Assembly: GCA_009774145.1 (NCBI GenBank)
Contig: VSND01000030.1
Span: 1 to 46,089 of the forward strand
Direction: 5' to 3'
DNA: 46,089 nucleotides
Source: Lachnospiraceae bacterium
GTDB taxonomy: Bacteria; Bacillota; Clostridia; Lachnospirales; Lachnospiraceae
Shown here: positions 24,294 through 32,396 of the stretch, piece after piece
How the letters are laid out: each line of letters opens with the position of its first letter
Numbering within the stretch: position 1 is the first letter of the stretch
Program-made: the position numbers and the translations under genes
Notes under the pieces: model-generated
Seen by the model: only the letters and a program-made list of their open reading frames with translations
What the model was told of the DNA's origin: nothing
Databases searched by the model: none

Positions 24294-24330
24294 TTTTTCC
24301 CATCCCTTGAAAAGTTTGACAAAAAGCCTA

Positions 24331-24375
24331 AGGGCTTCTGCATGGACTTACCGGCCATGACAGACGCCCTTTTTT
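24331..24375. terminator. Bidirectional terminator between lipoprotein remnant and nucleoside operon
   Basis: A long imperfect stem pairs AGGGC/GCCCT, TCTG/CAGA and CATGG/CCATG (24331-24345 with 24352-24370), followed on the plus strand by TTTTT and on the minus strand by TAGGCTTTTTG. It ends both the plus-strand remnant and the minus-strand importer operon. Confidence 0.8.
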
Positions 24376-24395
24376 CACATCATACGTTCTGATCT

Positions 24396-25313
24396 TTATT
24401 TTCCTGCCAGCTTCTGCCGCCTCTTCAGTCCGGCATAGCTGTAGATTCCAAGTCCCACAAGCGTTGTCAGATACGGCACCATCTGAATCAGCTCATGGGG
24501 AATATCTGTAAGCTGCATCATATTGGCAAGAGCCTGTGCCGCGCCGAACAGGAGGGATACCAGAAAGGCGCCCACCGGCGTATCTCCGCCCATGGCGCTG
24601 GCAGCCAGAGCAATATATCCTTTCCCGGCCGACATGTCTTTTGTAAACATATTCATGTAGCCGCCGGACAGAAAGAATCCTCCCATGCTGGCCAGCACGC
24701 CGCTTAAGATCAGCGCAATATACTGAATCTTCCGTGCGCTGATTCCCACGGATTCGGCCGCATTCTTATTCTCGCCCACTGCCCGGATCTTCAGTCCCAG
24801 CGGAGTCTTGTAGAGAAGCAGATGCATCACCGCCACCGCCAGAAGCGCCAGACAGGTCATCCCGTTCTGACCGGAGAGAATCTGACCCAGAAACGGGATC
24901 CGGTCGACCAGGGGAATCACAAGCCGCGGAGCCGATACACTGGAAATGGAGGTGGACGAACCCCGGTCTCCGGATACCGCCAGCATCAGAAGCACGGTGC
25001 CGCCTGTGGCCATCAGATTGATGGCAATGGCTGCCAGAATCTCATCCGTCTTCAGATTCAGTACAAAGAACGCCAGCAGAAGCCCGATGATCCCCCCTGC
25101 CGCCATGGTCAGCAGAAGGCCTGCCGCCCAGTTCCCGGTCGCAGCGGAAAAAATCACGCCAAAAAGTGCGGAAAACAGCATAATACCCTCCAGCGCCATA
25201 TTGGTGATGCCGGATTTGGACGCTACGGAAGAAGCCAGCGCCGCAAACAGGATCGGCGTCGTCGCCCGCAGAATCGCATTAAAGAAGTCAGGACTCAGTA
25301 AATTCTGCAGCAT
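24396..25313 (-). CDS. Nucleoside ABC transporter permease (NupQ/YufQ type)
   Basis: 305 residues, multiple membrane helices, branched-chain-permease superfamily. Typical segments are GITNMALEGIMLFSALFGV (about 34-52), LKTDEILAAIAINL, and GLKIRAVGENKNAAESVGIS (about 176-195), characteristic of the second permease of BMP-type nucleoside importers. It is the last gene of the operon, one base after the other permease. By family and by linkage to purine nucleoside phosphorylase it should import nucleosides. Confidence 0.92.
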   Translation of the reverse strand: MLQNLLSPDFFNAILRATTPILFAALASSVASKSGITNMALEGIMLFSALFGVIFSAATGNWAAGLLLTMAAGGIIGLLLAFFVLNLKTDEILAAIAINLMATGGTVLLMLAVSGDRGSSTSISSVSAPRLVIPLVDRIPFLGQILSGQNGMTCLALLAVAVMHLLLYKTPLGLKIRAVGENKNAAESVGISARKIQYIALILSGVLASMGGFFLSGGYMNMFTKDMSAGKGYIALAASAMGGDTPVGAFLVSLLFGAAQALANMMQLTDIPHELIQMVPYLTTLVGLGIYSYAGLKRRQKLAGK

Positions 25314-25314
25314 C

Positions 25315-26382
25315 TTACGCCACCTCCCCTTCTTTTAAGGACGCTTTCGCTTCCCTTGCGATCATCCGGTGTTTCATACCGCTTAAAAACTGCTCCGCCA
25401 CGACCAGAAGAATGATGATGCCCTGGGTAATCTGCACGATTTCCAGCGTGACATCCGTATAGCGCGCCATGATCGAGGCGCCGGTCCGCAGGTATGCCAG
25501 AAACAGCGCTGCCAGCGGCGTATACAGCGGATTTTTCCTGGCCAGCGTACAGATAATAATCGCATCCCAGCCATAGCCCAGAAGGGCTGTCCAGGAGAAT
25601 CTGGAATAAATGGGGCTTAAAAGCTCCACGCCGCCGCCCATGCCGGCGATCATGCCGCCTACCATCTGAGAAATCAGCACCACTTTCACGATATTGATGC
25701 CTGAATAACGGGCAAAGCTCTCATTTTCACCGGTCAGGCGCAGTTCATACCCGGTGCGGGTCTTGAACAGAAATACATAGCCGAGCACCGCCACCAGAAG
25801 CGCCAGCAGAAGTCCCGCATGGATATTGGTTCCCTTGATGATTGTGGGAAGCTCCGATTCTGCCGGAAGCTTGTAGGATGCGGAGCCCACACTGGGATCC
25901 TGCAGCGTATACATTAGAATAAAGGTGCACAACCACAGGGACAGATAGTTGATCATCAGCGACGAAACTAATTCCGGAGAACCGGTTTTGATTTTCATAA
26001 TCGCCGGAATCGTACAGAACACCGCCCCCGCCAGCGCCGCCAGGCAGATGGCCACAACGGGGCTTAAGCCTGCCGGAAGCCCCAGTTTCAGAGCCACGGC
26101 TGCAGCCACCAGGCCGCCCAGATGGAACCCTCCTTCTGTTGCCAGATTGATCTGATTTGCGGAGAACATGATGCAGACGCCGGTTCCCGTGAAGATCAAA
26201 GGCACCATGGACTCAATCACATTGCCCATATTCCGTTTGCTCTTAAAAGGCCCTGTGATCAGCGTTGCAATGGCTGTCACCGGCTCTTCACTGACAAAAA
26301 AGATAATGACAAAAGAGATCAGAAGAGCAATCAGCACGGAAAAAAACATACGAAACATATCAAAACGTTTTGCACTATTCAT
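25315..26382 (-). CDS. Nucleoside ABC transporter permease (NupP/YufP type)
   Basis: 355 residues with many membrane helices. Segments ANQINLATEGGFHLGGL (about 75-91), MKIKTGSPELVSSLMINYL and LRLTGENESFARYSGIN (about 215-231) mark the first permease of BMP-type systems. It begins eight bases inside the end of the ATPase gene, so translation is coupled, and it pairs with the NupQ-type permease that follows. Confidence 0.92.
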   Translation of the reverse strand: MNSAKRFDMFRMFFSVLIALLISFVIIFFVSEEPVTAIATLITGPFKSKRNMGNVIESMVPLIFTGTGVCIMFSANQINLATEGGFHLGGLVAAAVALKLGLPAGLSPVVAICLAALAGAVFCTIPAIMKIKTGSPELVSSLMINYLSLWLCTFILMYTLQDPSVGSASYKLPAESELPTIIKGTNIHAGLLLALLVAVLGYVFLFKTRTGYELRLTGENESFARYSGINIVKVVLISQMVGGMIAGMGGGVELLSPIYSRFSWTALLGYGWDAIIICTLARKNPLYTPLAALFLAYLRTGASIMARYTDVTLEIVQITQGIIILLVVAEQFLSGMKHRMIAREAKASLKEGEVA

Positions 26383-27928
26383 AGATCACACCCTCCTGCT
26401 TTTCCTGATGCTTCAGCCCCAGCATATACTGGCCCAGCTCTTCCTCCGTCACTGCCGCCACATCCGTGAACATGCCGGAGAATTTTCCCTTATACATGAC
26501 CGCCAGGCGATCACTCAGAGAGAACACCTCATTCAGGTCCGCCGACACCAGAAGCACGGCACAGCCTGCGTCCCGAAATTCCAGCAGACGTCTGCGGATG
26601 AATTCCGCCGCTCCCACATCCACGCCCCGGGTGGGCTGGTTGGCAATGATGATATCCGGTTCTGTGGAAAATTCCCTTGCCACGATCACCTTCTGGATAT
26701 TTCCGCCGGAAAGCATACCCACATTCTGTTTACAGGATCTGCATTTGACCAGATATTCCCGGATCAGTTCTTCCGAACGCTCCTGGATCTTCTTCATCTT
26801 CAGAAGTATTTTCCCGGAATAGGCCGGATCCGTATACTGATTGGAGAACAGATTCTCCAGAATATTCAGATTTCCGGCACAGCCGCTGGTCATGCGGTCC
26901 TCCGGGATATGCGCCAGCTTCAGTTCCCGGATATCCTTGATGCTGCTCTTTTCGATATCCGTATCTTTGATCTGAATATTTCCTCTATAACTTTTATTCA
27001 GTCCGGTCAGGGAATCAATCAGTTCTGACTGGCCGTTTCCTTCCACGCCCGCGATCCCCAGGATCTCTCCGCCCCGCAGGTCAAAGGAAAGGCCGTCCAC
27101 TTTCAGTACGCCCTGTCCGTTCCGGACTGACAGATTTCTCACTTTCATCACTACGGCAGCGGGCGCCGCCGGCTTTTTATCAAAGGTCAGGACAACTTCC
27201 CTGCCCACCATCAGCCTGGACATCTCCTCGGTGGAAATATCCTTTACTTCATAGGTTCCCATGCTTCTGCCGCTTCTCATGATGGTCGCACGGTCACAGA
27301 TCCTTTTAATCTCATCCAGCTTATGGGAGATGAAGATGATCGTATGCCCGTTGTCCCGGAGCTTCTCCAGCTGAACGAACAGCTCGTCCGTCTCCTGCGG
27401 CGTCAGCACGGCTGTGGGCTCGTCCAGGATCAGGATATCCGCTCCCCGGTACAACGCCTTTAAGATCTCCACTTTCTGCTTGATCCCCACCGGGATCTCT
27501 TCTACTTTCGCTCTTACATCAATGTCAAAATTATATTTCTTTGCGATCTCTTCCGCTTCCTGGATCGCCTTCTCCATGTCGATCAGACACATCCTCTTTT
27601 TCGGTTCGACTCCGAGAATAATATTTTCCGCCACGGTCAGTGACGGCACCAGCATAAAATGCTGATGCACCATGCCGATGCCCTTGCTGATGGCATCCTG
27701 CGGAGACCGGATCTGCGTCTCCTTTCCATCCAGAAGAATCTGCCCTTCATCCGGGCTTTCGATTCCGAACAGCACCTTCATAAGCGTACTTTTTCCGGCG
27801 CCGTTTTCTCCCAGCAGAGCATGGATCTCCCCCTTTTTCAGTTCTATGCTCACATCTTCATTTGCCACCACACCATTGGAATAGATCTTCATGATGTGGT
27901 TCATCTGCAATACGGTCTTATTTTCCAA
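26375..27928 (-). CDS. Nucleoside ABC transporter ATP-binding protein (NupO/YufO type)
   Basis: 517 residues from a TTG at 27928, with two fused ATPase domains. Domain 1 has Walker A GENGAGKST and Walker B DILILDEPTAVLTPQE. Domain 2 has a degenerate P-loop (GVEGNGQSELI), a signature-like LSGGNIQKV and DIIIANQPTRGVDV, the usual asymmetric pattern in this family. The start is uncertain: TTG at 27928 matches the family N-terminus (ENKTVLQMNHI), while a GTG at 27937 also has a purine-rich site upstream. It powers the NupP/NupQ channel with the BMP lipoprotein. Confidence 0.92.
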   Translation of the reverse strand: MENKTVLQMNHIMKIYSNGVVANEDVSIELKKGEIHALLGENGAGKSTLMKVLFGIESPDEGQILLDGKETQIRSPQDAISKGIGMVHQHFMLVPSLTVAENIILGVEPKKRMCLIDMEKAIQEAEEIAKKYNFDIDVRAKVEEIPVGIKQKVEILKALYRGADILILDEPTAVLTPQETDELFVQLEKLRDNGHTIIFISHKLDEIKRICDRATIMRSGRSMGTYEVKDISTEEMSRLMVGREVVLTFDKKPAAPAAVVMKVRNLSVRNGQGVLKVDGLSFDLRGGEILGIAGVEGNGQSELIDSLTGLNKSYRGNIQIKDTDIEKSSIKDIRELKLAHIPEDRMTSGCAGNLNILENLFSNQYTDPAYSGKILLKMKKIQERSEELIREYLVKCRSCKQNVGMLSGGNIQKVIVAREFSTEPDIIIANQPTRGVDVGAAEFIRRRLLEFRDAGCAVLLVSADLNEVFSLSDRLAVMYKGKFSGMFTDVAAVTEEELGQYMLGLKHQEKQEGVIYE

Positions 27929-27960
27929 ACAGGCCACCTCTACCCTCTCCGGACCTGAAT

Positions 27961-27987
27961 GGAGCTGCCGCAGAATCCAGCAGCTCC
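27961..27987 (-). promoter_or_regulatory. Intercistronic stem-loop after the BMP lipoprotein gene
   Basis: A perfect 8-bp stem, GGAGCTGC (27961-27968) with GCAGCTCC (27980-27987), lies between the BMP stop and the ATPase start and has no T-run. It probably protects the 3' end of the binding-protein mRNA segment so that more lipoprotein than channel is made; this role is inferred from position. Confidence 0.5.
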
Positions 27988-28011
27988 GTCCCAAATCCTT
28001 TTGTCGCTTGC

Positions 28012-29166
28012 TTATCTCTCGATGGCTGTATCCACTACGATTTCGCCGCTGATGATCTTCTGCTCCAGCTCATCCAGCGTGGTGCGGATATTCTCCGGAA
28101 GCATCTCTTCGTAATGAGCGTCCTTTACAAGCTCCACGCCGCCTTCCGCAAAACCGAGTACTTCTGTTGTACCATACTCCAGATTTCCTTCCAGATCCAG
28201 ATTGATGGCGCGATACAGGGAATTGCCCACGTTCTTCAGTGCAGAGGTGGGGATATTCTTCGCATAGTCCGGAAGCAGGGACGCCTGGTCAGAGTCCACA
28301 CCGAATGCATACAGATTCGTATCGCCGGCTGCCTCAATCTGTCCAAGTCCGGCATTGCCTGCCACATTGTATCCTACGTCCACGCCGCTCTGGTACTGTC
28401 CCAGCGCAATGTCCTTACCCTTGGTGGAATCCACGAAATCTCCTACCCAGCCTACAACAATTTCCATCTCCGGATCCACATCCCTGGCGCCCTGTTCGTA
28501 TCCTTTCAGGAAATCGTTGATCACCGCATTGTCCATGCCGCCCAGGAAGCCGATCTTCTTCGTGGAAGGATCGATTCCTTCGATGGTCTCATCGGTTGTC
28601 ATCATGGCTGCCGCTGCACCGACCAGATAGGACACCTCATTCTGCTTGTACAGAATGTTGTAGATATTGGCTGGATTTCCGTTGCCTTCGAAATCAAACT
28701 GCTCATCAAAAAACATGAATTTCTGATCCGGATACTGCTCTGCCGCTTTGGCCAGCGGATCTGCCATCTGCCAGGTTCCCATGATGATAACGTCATACTC
28801 GCCGGAATCGCAGTAATCCAGAAGAGTCGGCTCCCATTTGGACTCGTCCGCTGCCGTTCCGCCCATCTGCTCAACCTTGAAATCAAACACCTCGGCACCC
28901 AGCTCGTCCCGGAGTCTGGTCAGACCTTCATTGGCAGAATCGTAGAATGATTTATCGCCAAGCGTTCCGTTCAGCAGAAGAGCCGCGCGGTAAGTGTCGC
29001 CGGAAGGTGCGGATTCCTCCCCGGAAGCGCCGTCTCCTTCTGCCGGCGCCTCCGTGCCGTCCTCAGCAGCCGGCTCCTGTGTGTTCGCATTGTCATTTCC
29101 GCCGCAGGCTGTCATGGACACGGCCATGGCGGATGCCAGCAGCATTGCTAATACTTTTTTCTTCAT
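28012..29166 (-). CDS. BMP-family nucleoside-binding lipoprotein
   Basis: 384 residues. Signal peptide MKKKVLAMLLASAMAVSMTA with lipidated C21 (MTAC). A Glu/Ala/Gly-rich linker (about 25-50) precedes the BMP (PnrA-like) domain: ALLLNGTLGDKSFYDSANEG (about 58-77), the ligand-contact segment FFDEQFDFEGN, and KKIGFLGGMDNAVINDFLKG. BMP lipoproteins bind purine and pyrimidine nucleosides. The start follows AGGAGG, one base after the stop of the ADP-ribosylglycohydrolase-like gene (TAAtATG), so importer and enzymes form one operon. Confidence 0.93.
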   Translation of the reverse strand: MKKKVLAMLLASAMAVSMTACGGNDNANTQEPAAEDGTEAPAEGDGASGEESAPSGDTYRAALLLNGTLGDKSFYDSANEGLTRLRDELGAEVFDFKVEQMGGTAADESKWEPTLLDYCDSGEYDVIIMGTWQMADPLAKAAEQYPDQKFMFFDEQFDFEGNGNPANIYNILYKQNEVSYLVGAAAAMMTTDETIEGIDPSTKKIGFLGGMDNAVINDFLKGYEQGARDVDPEMEIVVGWVGDFVDSTKGKDIALGQYQSGVDVGYNVAGNAGLGQIEAAGDTNLYAFGVDSDQASLLPDYAKNIPTSALKNVGNSLYRAINLDLEGNLEYGTTEVLGFAEGGVELVKDAHYEEMLPENIRTTLDELEQKIISGEIVVDTAIER

Positions 29167-29167
29167 A

Positions 29168-30574
29168 TTAGACTTCCTCCTTGTTTTTCGCATGCTTTAT
29201 GCTGTTTAAAGTATCGTCCACCAGCTCGTCCAGCGTCCGTCTGCTCATCCCCCTCATATAGGTGATCAACTCGTGAAACGCCGGGTGAACCAGCTTCTCT
29301 GGAATGATACGCATTCCCTGTTGGATTGCCAAAACCGGCATGATCATGCCTGCATTGCAGTCCGCATCCACACCGCACATGGTCACGATGTGAAGCGTCT
29401 CTGTATAATCGCCGTTCCCATAGTAAAGTGCGATCACTTCACAGCAGGCATTGGGATAGGCGTGGATCCAGTTGTATTTTTTATATCTTTCCTGACAGTC
29501 GGCCAGCGCCTGGCGCCAGTCTTCGTGCTGCTCACAGCATTTCCAGGCAAAGGAAACCACCGAATGATATTCACTGTCCGCCGGAATCAGATCCATGGCG
29601 CGGCGCACCAGAGTACGCACATCCGGTTCTGTAAAAGCAAGCGCCGTCAGCACCGCATTGAAGACTTCCCCCAGAATCCCGTTATTCGCATGCGCCACTT
29701 CTCCGTCCGCCCAGGCAAGCCTGGCCGCCATATATGCATCGCCGGGAGCCACCATACCGCAGACGCCGCCTTTCATCTGCGCGCCGATCCACTCACAGAA
29801 CGGATTGTGAAACGTACCGCTCCGGGGCGGCAGAATCCCGCTTTTGATATTTCGAAGGGCGATCTCCTCCGCCGACCATCCGCAGGGCACAAGCCCTGCC
29901 CAGGAAAGAGCGATCTCCTTCGAGGTCACTTCATAGCCGGATCTGGAAAAAGCATCCAGAAACGCCAGTTCATAGGTAATGTCGTCGTTATAGGTATTGG
30001 GCTCCCGCAGATACTCGTATACTTCGCCGAATGCCTCATAAAGATTCTGCGACGTATAGCCCTCCACCATGGTGCCCATGGCCGCCCCGATCAGCTGTGA
30101 CAGCCACCCTGCCTTCAGCCTCTCCCGGAATTCCGGCGTTTCCACATCCACAAAAACCGCCTCCGGAAACTGCACGGCCTTTTCGTACTGTTTAAAAGAA
30201 GTATACGGTGTGTATTTCCAGTAATCAGACGTTTCATCCTTCTCTGCATGCGCCAGCTCATGGCGAAGCTCGGCGGATATCCTGTGCAGGTTTATGTAAT
30301 CGCCGTCTGCATGCGCCTGTATTCCTTCTTCCAGAAGCTGATACGCACGGGCTCCCGCCTGATATCCCCGGTTCTCCAACGCCTGCACCGCAGCCACCAT
30401 AATCCGCTCCGGCGCTCCGGACCCCGGCACATTGCTCGCCCAGTCCAGACTTAAGTTCTGATCATAGAATTTCTGTGTCTCCAGATTGGCCGTCCAGGTC
30501 TGATCCTCTTCGGAAAGCACGGTCGGCTTTGCATTCCAGTACAGCTCTCCTGCCAGTTCCCACGCCTTTTTCAT
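29168..30574 (-). CDS. ADP-ribosylglycohydrolase-fold protein in nucleoside operon
   Basis: 468 residues. An N-terminal extension (about 1-160) is followed by the DraG/ARH-type helical fold: LIGAAMGTMVEGYTSQ, YNDDITYELAFLDAF, HANNGILGEVFNAVLTALAF and GVDADCNAGMIMPVLAI. In classical ARH enzymes the metal ligands lie in GD, TDDT and GGDTDT-like motifs; here they read GT, NDDI and GVDADCN, so metal binding is altered or the substrate differs. It overlaps the PNP gene by ATGA and is followed one base later by the BMP lipoprotein. Hydrolysis of an N- or O-glycosidic bond of an imported nucleoside or ADP-ribose-like compound fits the context but is inference. Confidence 0.8.
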   Translation of the reverse strand: MKKAWELAGELYWNAKPTVLSEEDQTWTANLETQKFYDQNLSLDWASNVPGSGAPERIMVAAVQALENRGYQAGARAYQLLEEGIQAHADGDYINLHRISAELRHELAHAEKDETSDYWKYTPYTSFKQYEKAVQFPEAVFVDVETPEFRERLKAGWLSQLIGAAMGTMVEGYTSQNLYEAFGEVYEYLREPNTYNDDITYELAFLDAFSRSGYEVTSKEIALSWAGLVPCGWSAEEIALRNIKSGILPPRSGTFHNPFCEWIGAQMKGGVCGMVAPGDAYMAARLAWADGEVAHANNGILGEVFNAVLTALAFTEPDVRTLVRRAMDLIPADSEYHSVVSFAWKCCEQHEDWRQALADCQERYKKYNWIHAYPNACCEVIALYYGNGDYTETLHIVTMCGVDADCNAGMIMPVLAIQQGMRIIPEKLVHPAFHELITYMRGMSRRTLDELVDDTLNSIKHAKNKEEV

Positions 30575-31278
30575 AGACGCACAGCGACTCCCAGAGCCAC
30601 CTTCATCATGTTGGTAAAACCGTTCTGACGCTCTTCGGCGGACATTTCCTCATTGGAAACCATAGAATCCGACACCGTAAAGATTCCAAGCGCCCGGACA
30701 CCGGCACGCGCCGCATTGCAGTACAGTGCAAAGCTTTCCATTTCCGCGGCCAGAATCCCCATCTTCGCCCAGTCTTTCCACTCCGGCGTTTCATTATAGA
30801 AGATATCGGAAGAAAGCACATTTCCCACAATATACGGGAACTGATTCTTCTCTGCCTCTTCCGCGGCCATGCTCAGAAGATCAAAGGAAGCTACAGCAGA
30901 AAAACTGCCCGGCAGGTGATACTGATGGGCATAATTGGTATCCGTGCTGGCACCGGCGGCCATGACGATGTCCCCCAGCTTCACATACTCCTGCATGCCT
31001 CCGCAGGAACCGATCCGGATCAGATTCTTTACACCGTACATATGAATCAGTTCATAGGAATAGATGCCGATGGATGCACACCCCATGCCGGTTCCCATAA
31101 CCGACACCCGTTTTCCTTCATAAGTGCCTGTATATCCGAACATGTTACGCACCGTATTGAACTGCACGGCATCCGTCAGAAAGCGCTCCGCAATCACTTT
31201 TGCGCGCAGAGGATCTCCCGGCAGTAATACCGTCTCTGCAATATCCCCCATCTTCGCTGCGTTATGTGGTGTTGACAT
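30571..31278 (-). CDS. deoD: Purine nucleoside phosphorylase, DeoD type
   Basis: 235 residues, the usual length of hexameric bacterial PNP. It splits purine (deoxy)ribonucleosides with phosphate to free base and ribose 1-phosphate. Motifs: STPHN (His5-type ribose contact), LLPGDPLRA and FNTVRNMFGYTG for phosphate arginines, RIGSCGG, AAEMESFALY for ribose glutamate, and TVSDS with the base-protonating Asp. It is the first gene of the operon and overlaps the next by ATGA. It provides the catabolic step after import by the BMP-ABC system. Confidence 0.95.
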   Translation of the reverse strand: MSTPHNAAKMGDIAETVLLPGDPLRAKVIAERFLTDAVQFNTVRNMFGYTGTYEGKRVSVMGTGMGCASIGIYSYELIHMYGVKNLIRIGSCGGMQEYVKLGDIVMAAGASTDTNYAHQYHLPGSFSAVASFDLLSMAAEEAEKNQFPYIVGNVLSSDIFYNETPEWKDWAKMGILAAEMESFALYCNAARAGVRALGIFTVSDSMVSNEEMSAEERQNGFTNMMKVALGVAVRL

Positions 31279-31520
31279 AATACCCTCCTTGTCCGGTATC
31301 TGACAGTCCCCTGCCTCTGCGGGAGATGTTGGATACCTTTTGTTTTGCAGACATTATACCATAGTCACTTTCTTTTTTCTACCGTGTTTTCATGATCTGT
31401 ATCACAGCAGCTGTTTTAACCATGAAAACGTCAGCATTTTATATAAAAAAATTATTTTTTATTTATTGAAAAAAATTTCCTTTGTGGTACAATAAAAAGA
31501 AAAGTTTACAGGAGGTTATT
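31279..31520. promoter_or_regulatory. Divergent control region between deoD and the RpiR regulator
   Basis: Toward deoD (minus): an extended -10, TGGTATAAT (31361-31353), without a clear -35. Toward rpiR (plus): TTGAAA (31466-31471), 16 bp, TACAAT (31488-31493), with AGGAGG at 31510-31515. Between them a 9-bp inverted repeat, GTTTTCATG (31386-31394) and CATGAAAAC (31421-31429), 26 nt apart, is a candidate operator. No purine riboswitch structure was recognised. Confidence 0.55.
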
Positions 31521-32378
31521 ATGGCAACGACTAACCTGATGAATGAGATCACCATTGCATATCCAAATATGACCAGGGCCGAGAAAAAAGTAGCAGATAT
31601 TGTACTTTCCAGACCTCAGGATCTTCTCCATGCTACGATCAATGATCTTGCGAAAATATGCAATGTGGGCGAGACCAGCGTCTTTCGCTTCTGCAGAACA
31701 CTCTCTCTGAACGGCTATCAGGATTTCAAATTGTCTCTGGCTCTGAGCACATCTCTTCCTGACTGCACCCAGTCCAAAGATACCATCAATCTTCTGAATT
31801 CCTCCGGCTGCGAAGATACTTCCCGAAGAATCCTTCAGATTTACAAAAATGCGCTGGATTGTGCACTTGGATCTTTTCATTTTGATGCAATCTCCCGAAC
31901 CGTTGACCTGATCCTTTCCGCCAGAAGTACCCACTTTTTTGGTTTCGGCGGTTCCGGAACGACTGCAAATGAAGCCAAAAACAAATTTCTCAAAATATTG
32001 CCCAATATTGTATATAACAGCGACAGCCACATCCAGCTTACTCAGGCAGCACTGTTGGGAAGAGAGGATCTCGCCATTATCTTCTGTAACTCCGGAATCA
32101 CAAAGGACTGTATCGAGATCGCCAGGATCTGTCATACCAACAACGCTCATGTAGTCTTTGCGACCATGTTTTTGAAGACCCCGGCTGCTGCATACTGTGA
32201 TGTGATCCTTCCCTGCGGAGCCAATGAAGGTCCCATGGAAGGCGGCTCTATTTCCAATAAAATGTCCCAGCTCCTTCTGGTTGACATCCTGTATGCAGAG
32301 GTTTATCGGCTGCTGGGAGACCGGGCGCTTGAGAATAAAAAGAAAACTTCTCAGGTTATTACAGAAAAAATGATGTAG
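31521..32378 (+). CDS. RpiR/MurR family regulator
   Basis: 285 residues from the ATG at 31521 behind AGGAGG. The N-terminal helix-turn-helix (about 1-75) has the family pattern PNMTRAEKKVADIVL, INDLAKICNVGETSVFRFCR and LNGYQDFKLSL. The C-terminal SIS domain (about 120-260, FFGFGGSGTTANEAKNKF, ITKDCIEIARICH) binds a phosphosugar. It is divergent from the nucleoside operon and convergent with the sialic acid operon. RpiR proteins control sialic acid genes in several Firmicutes, typically sensing ManNAc-6-P, so a NanR role is likely; control of nucleoside genes through ribose phosphate is the alternative. Confidence 0.9.
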   Translation: MATTNLMNEITIAYPNMTRAEKKVADIVLSRPQDLLHATINDLAKICNVGETSVFRFCRTLSLNGYQDFKLSLALSTSLPDCTQSKDTINLLNSSGCEDTSRRILQIYKNALDCALGSFHFDAISRTVDLILSARSTHFFGFGGSGTTANEAKNKFLKILPNIVYNSDSHIQLTQAALLGREDLAIIFCNSGITKDCIEIARICHTNNAHVVFATMFLKTPAAAYCDVILPCGANEGPMEGGSISNKMSQLLLVDILYAEVYRLLGDRALENKKKTSQVITEKMM

Positions 32379-32396
32379 TTTCCTACATCATTTTTT
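32365..32396. terminator. Bidirectional terminator overlapping two stop codons
   Basis: AAAAAATGATGTAG (32365-32378) pairs perfectly over 14 bp with the segment 32383-32396 around a 4-nt loop, with T-runs on both strands. The TAG of rpiR and the TGA of the ROK kinase both lie inside the stem. Confidence 0.85.

Noticed and set aside
31279..31520. Purine riboswitch upstream of deoD
   Set aside because: No three-way junction with the conserved loop sequences could be found between the -10 and the start codon.
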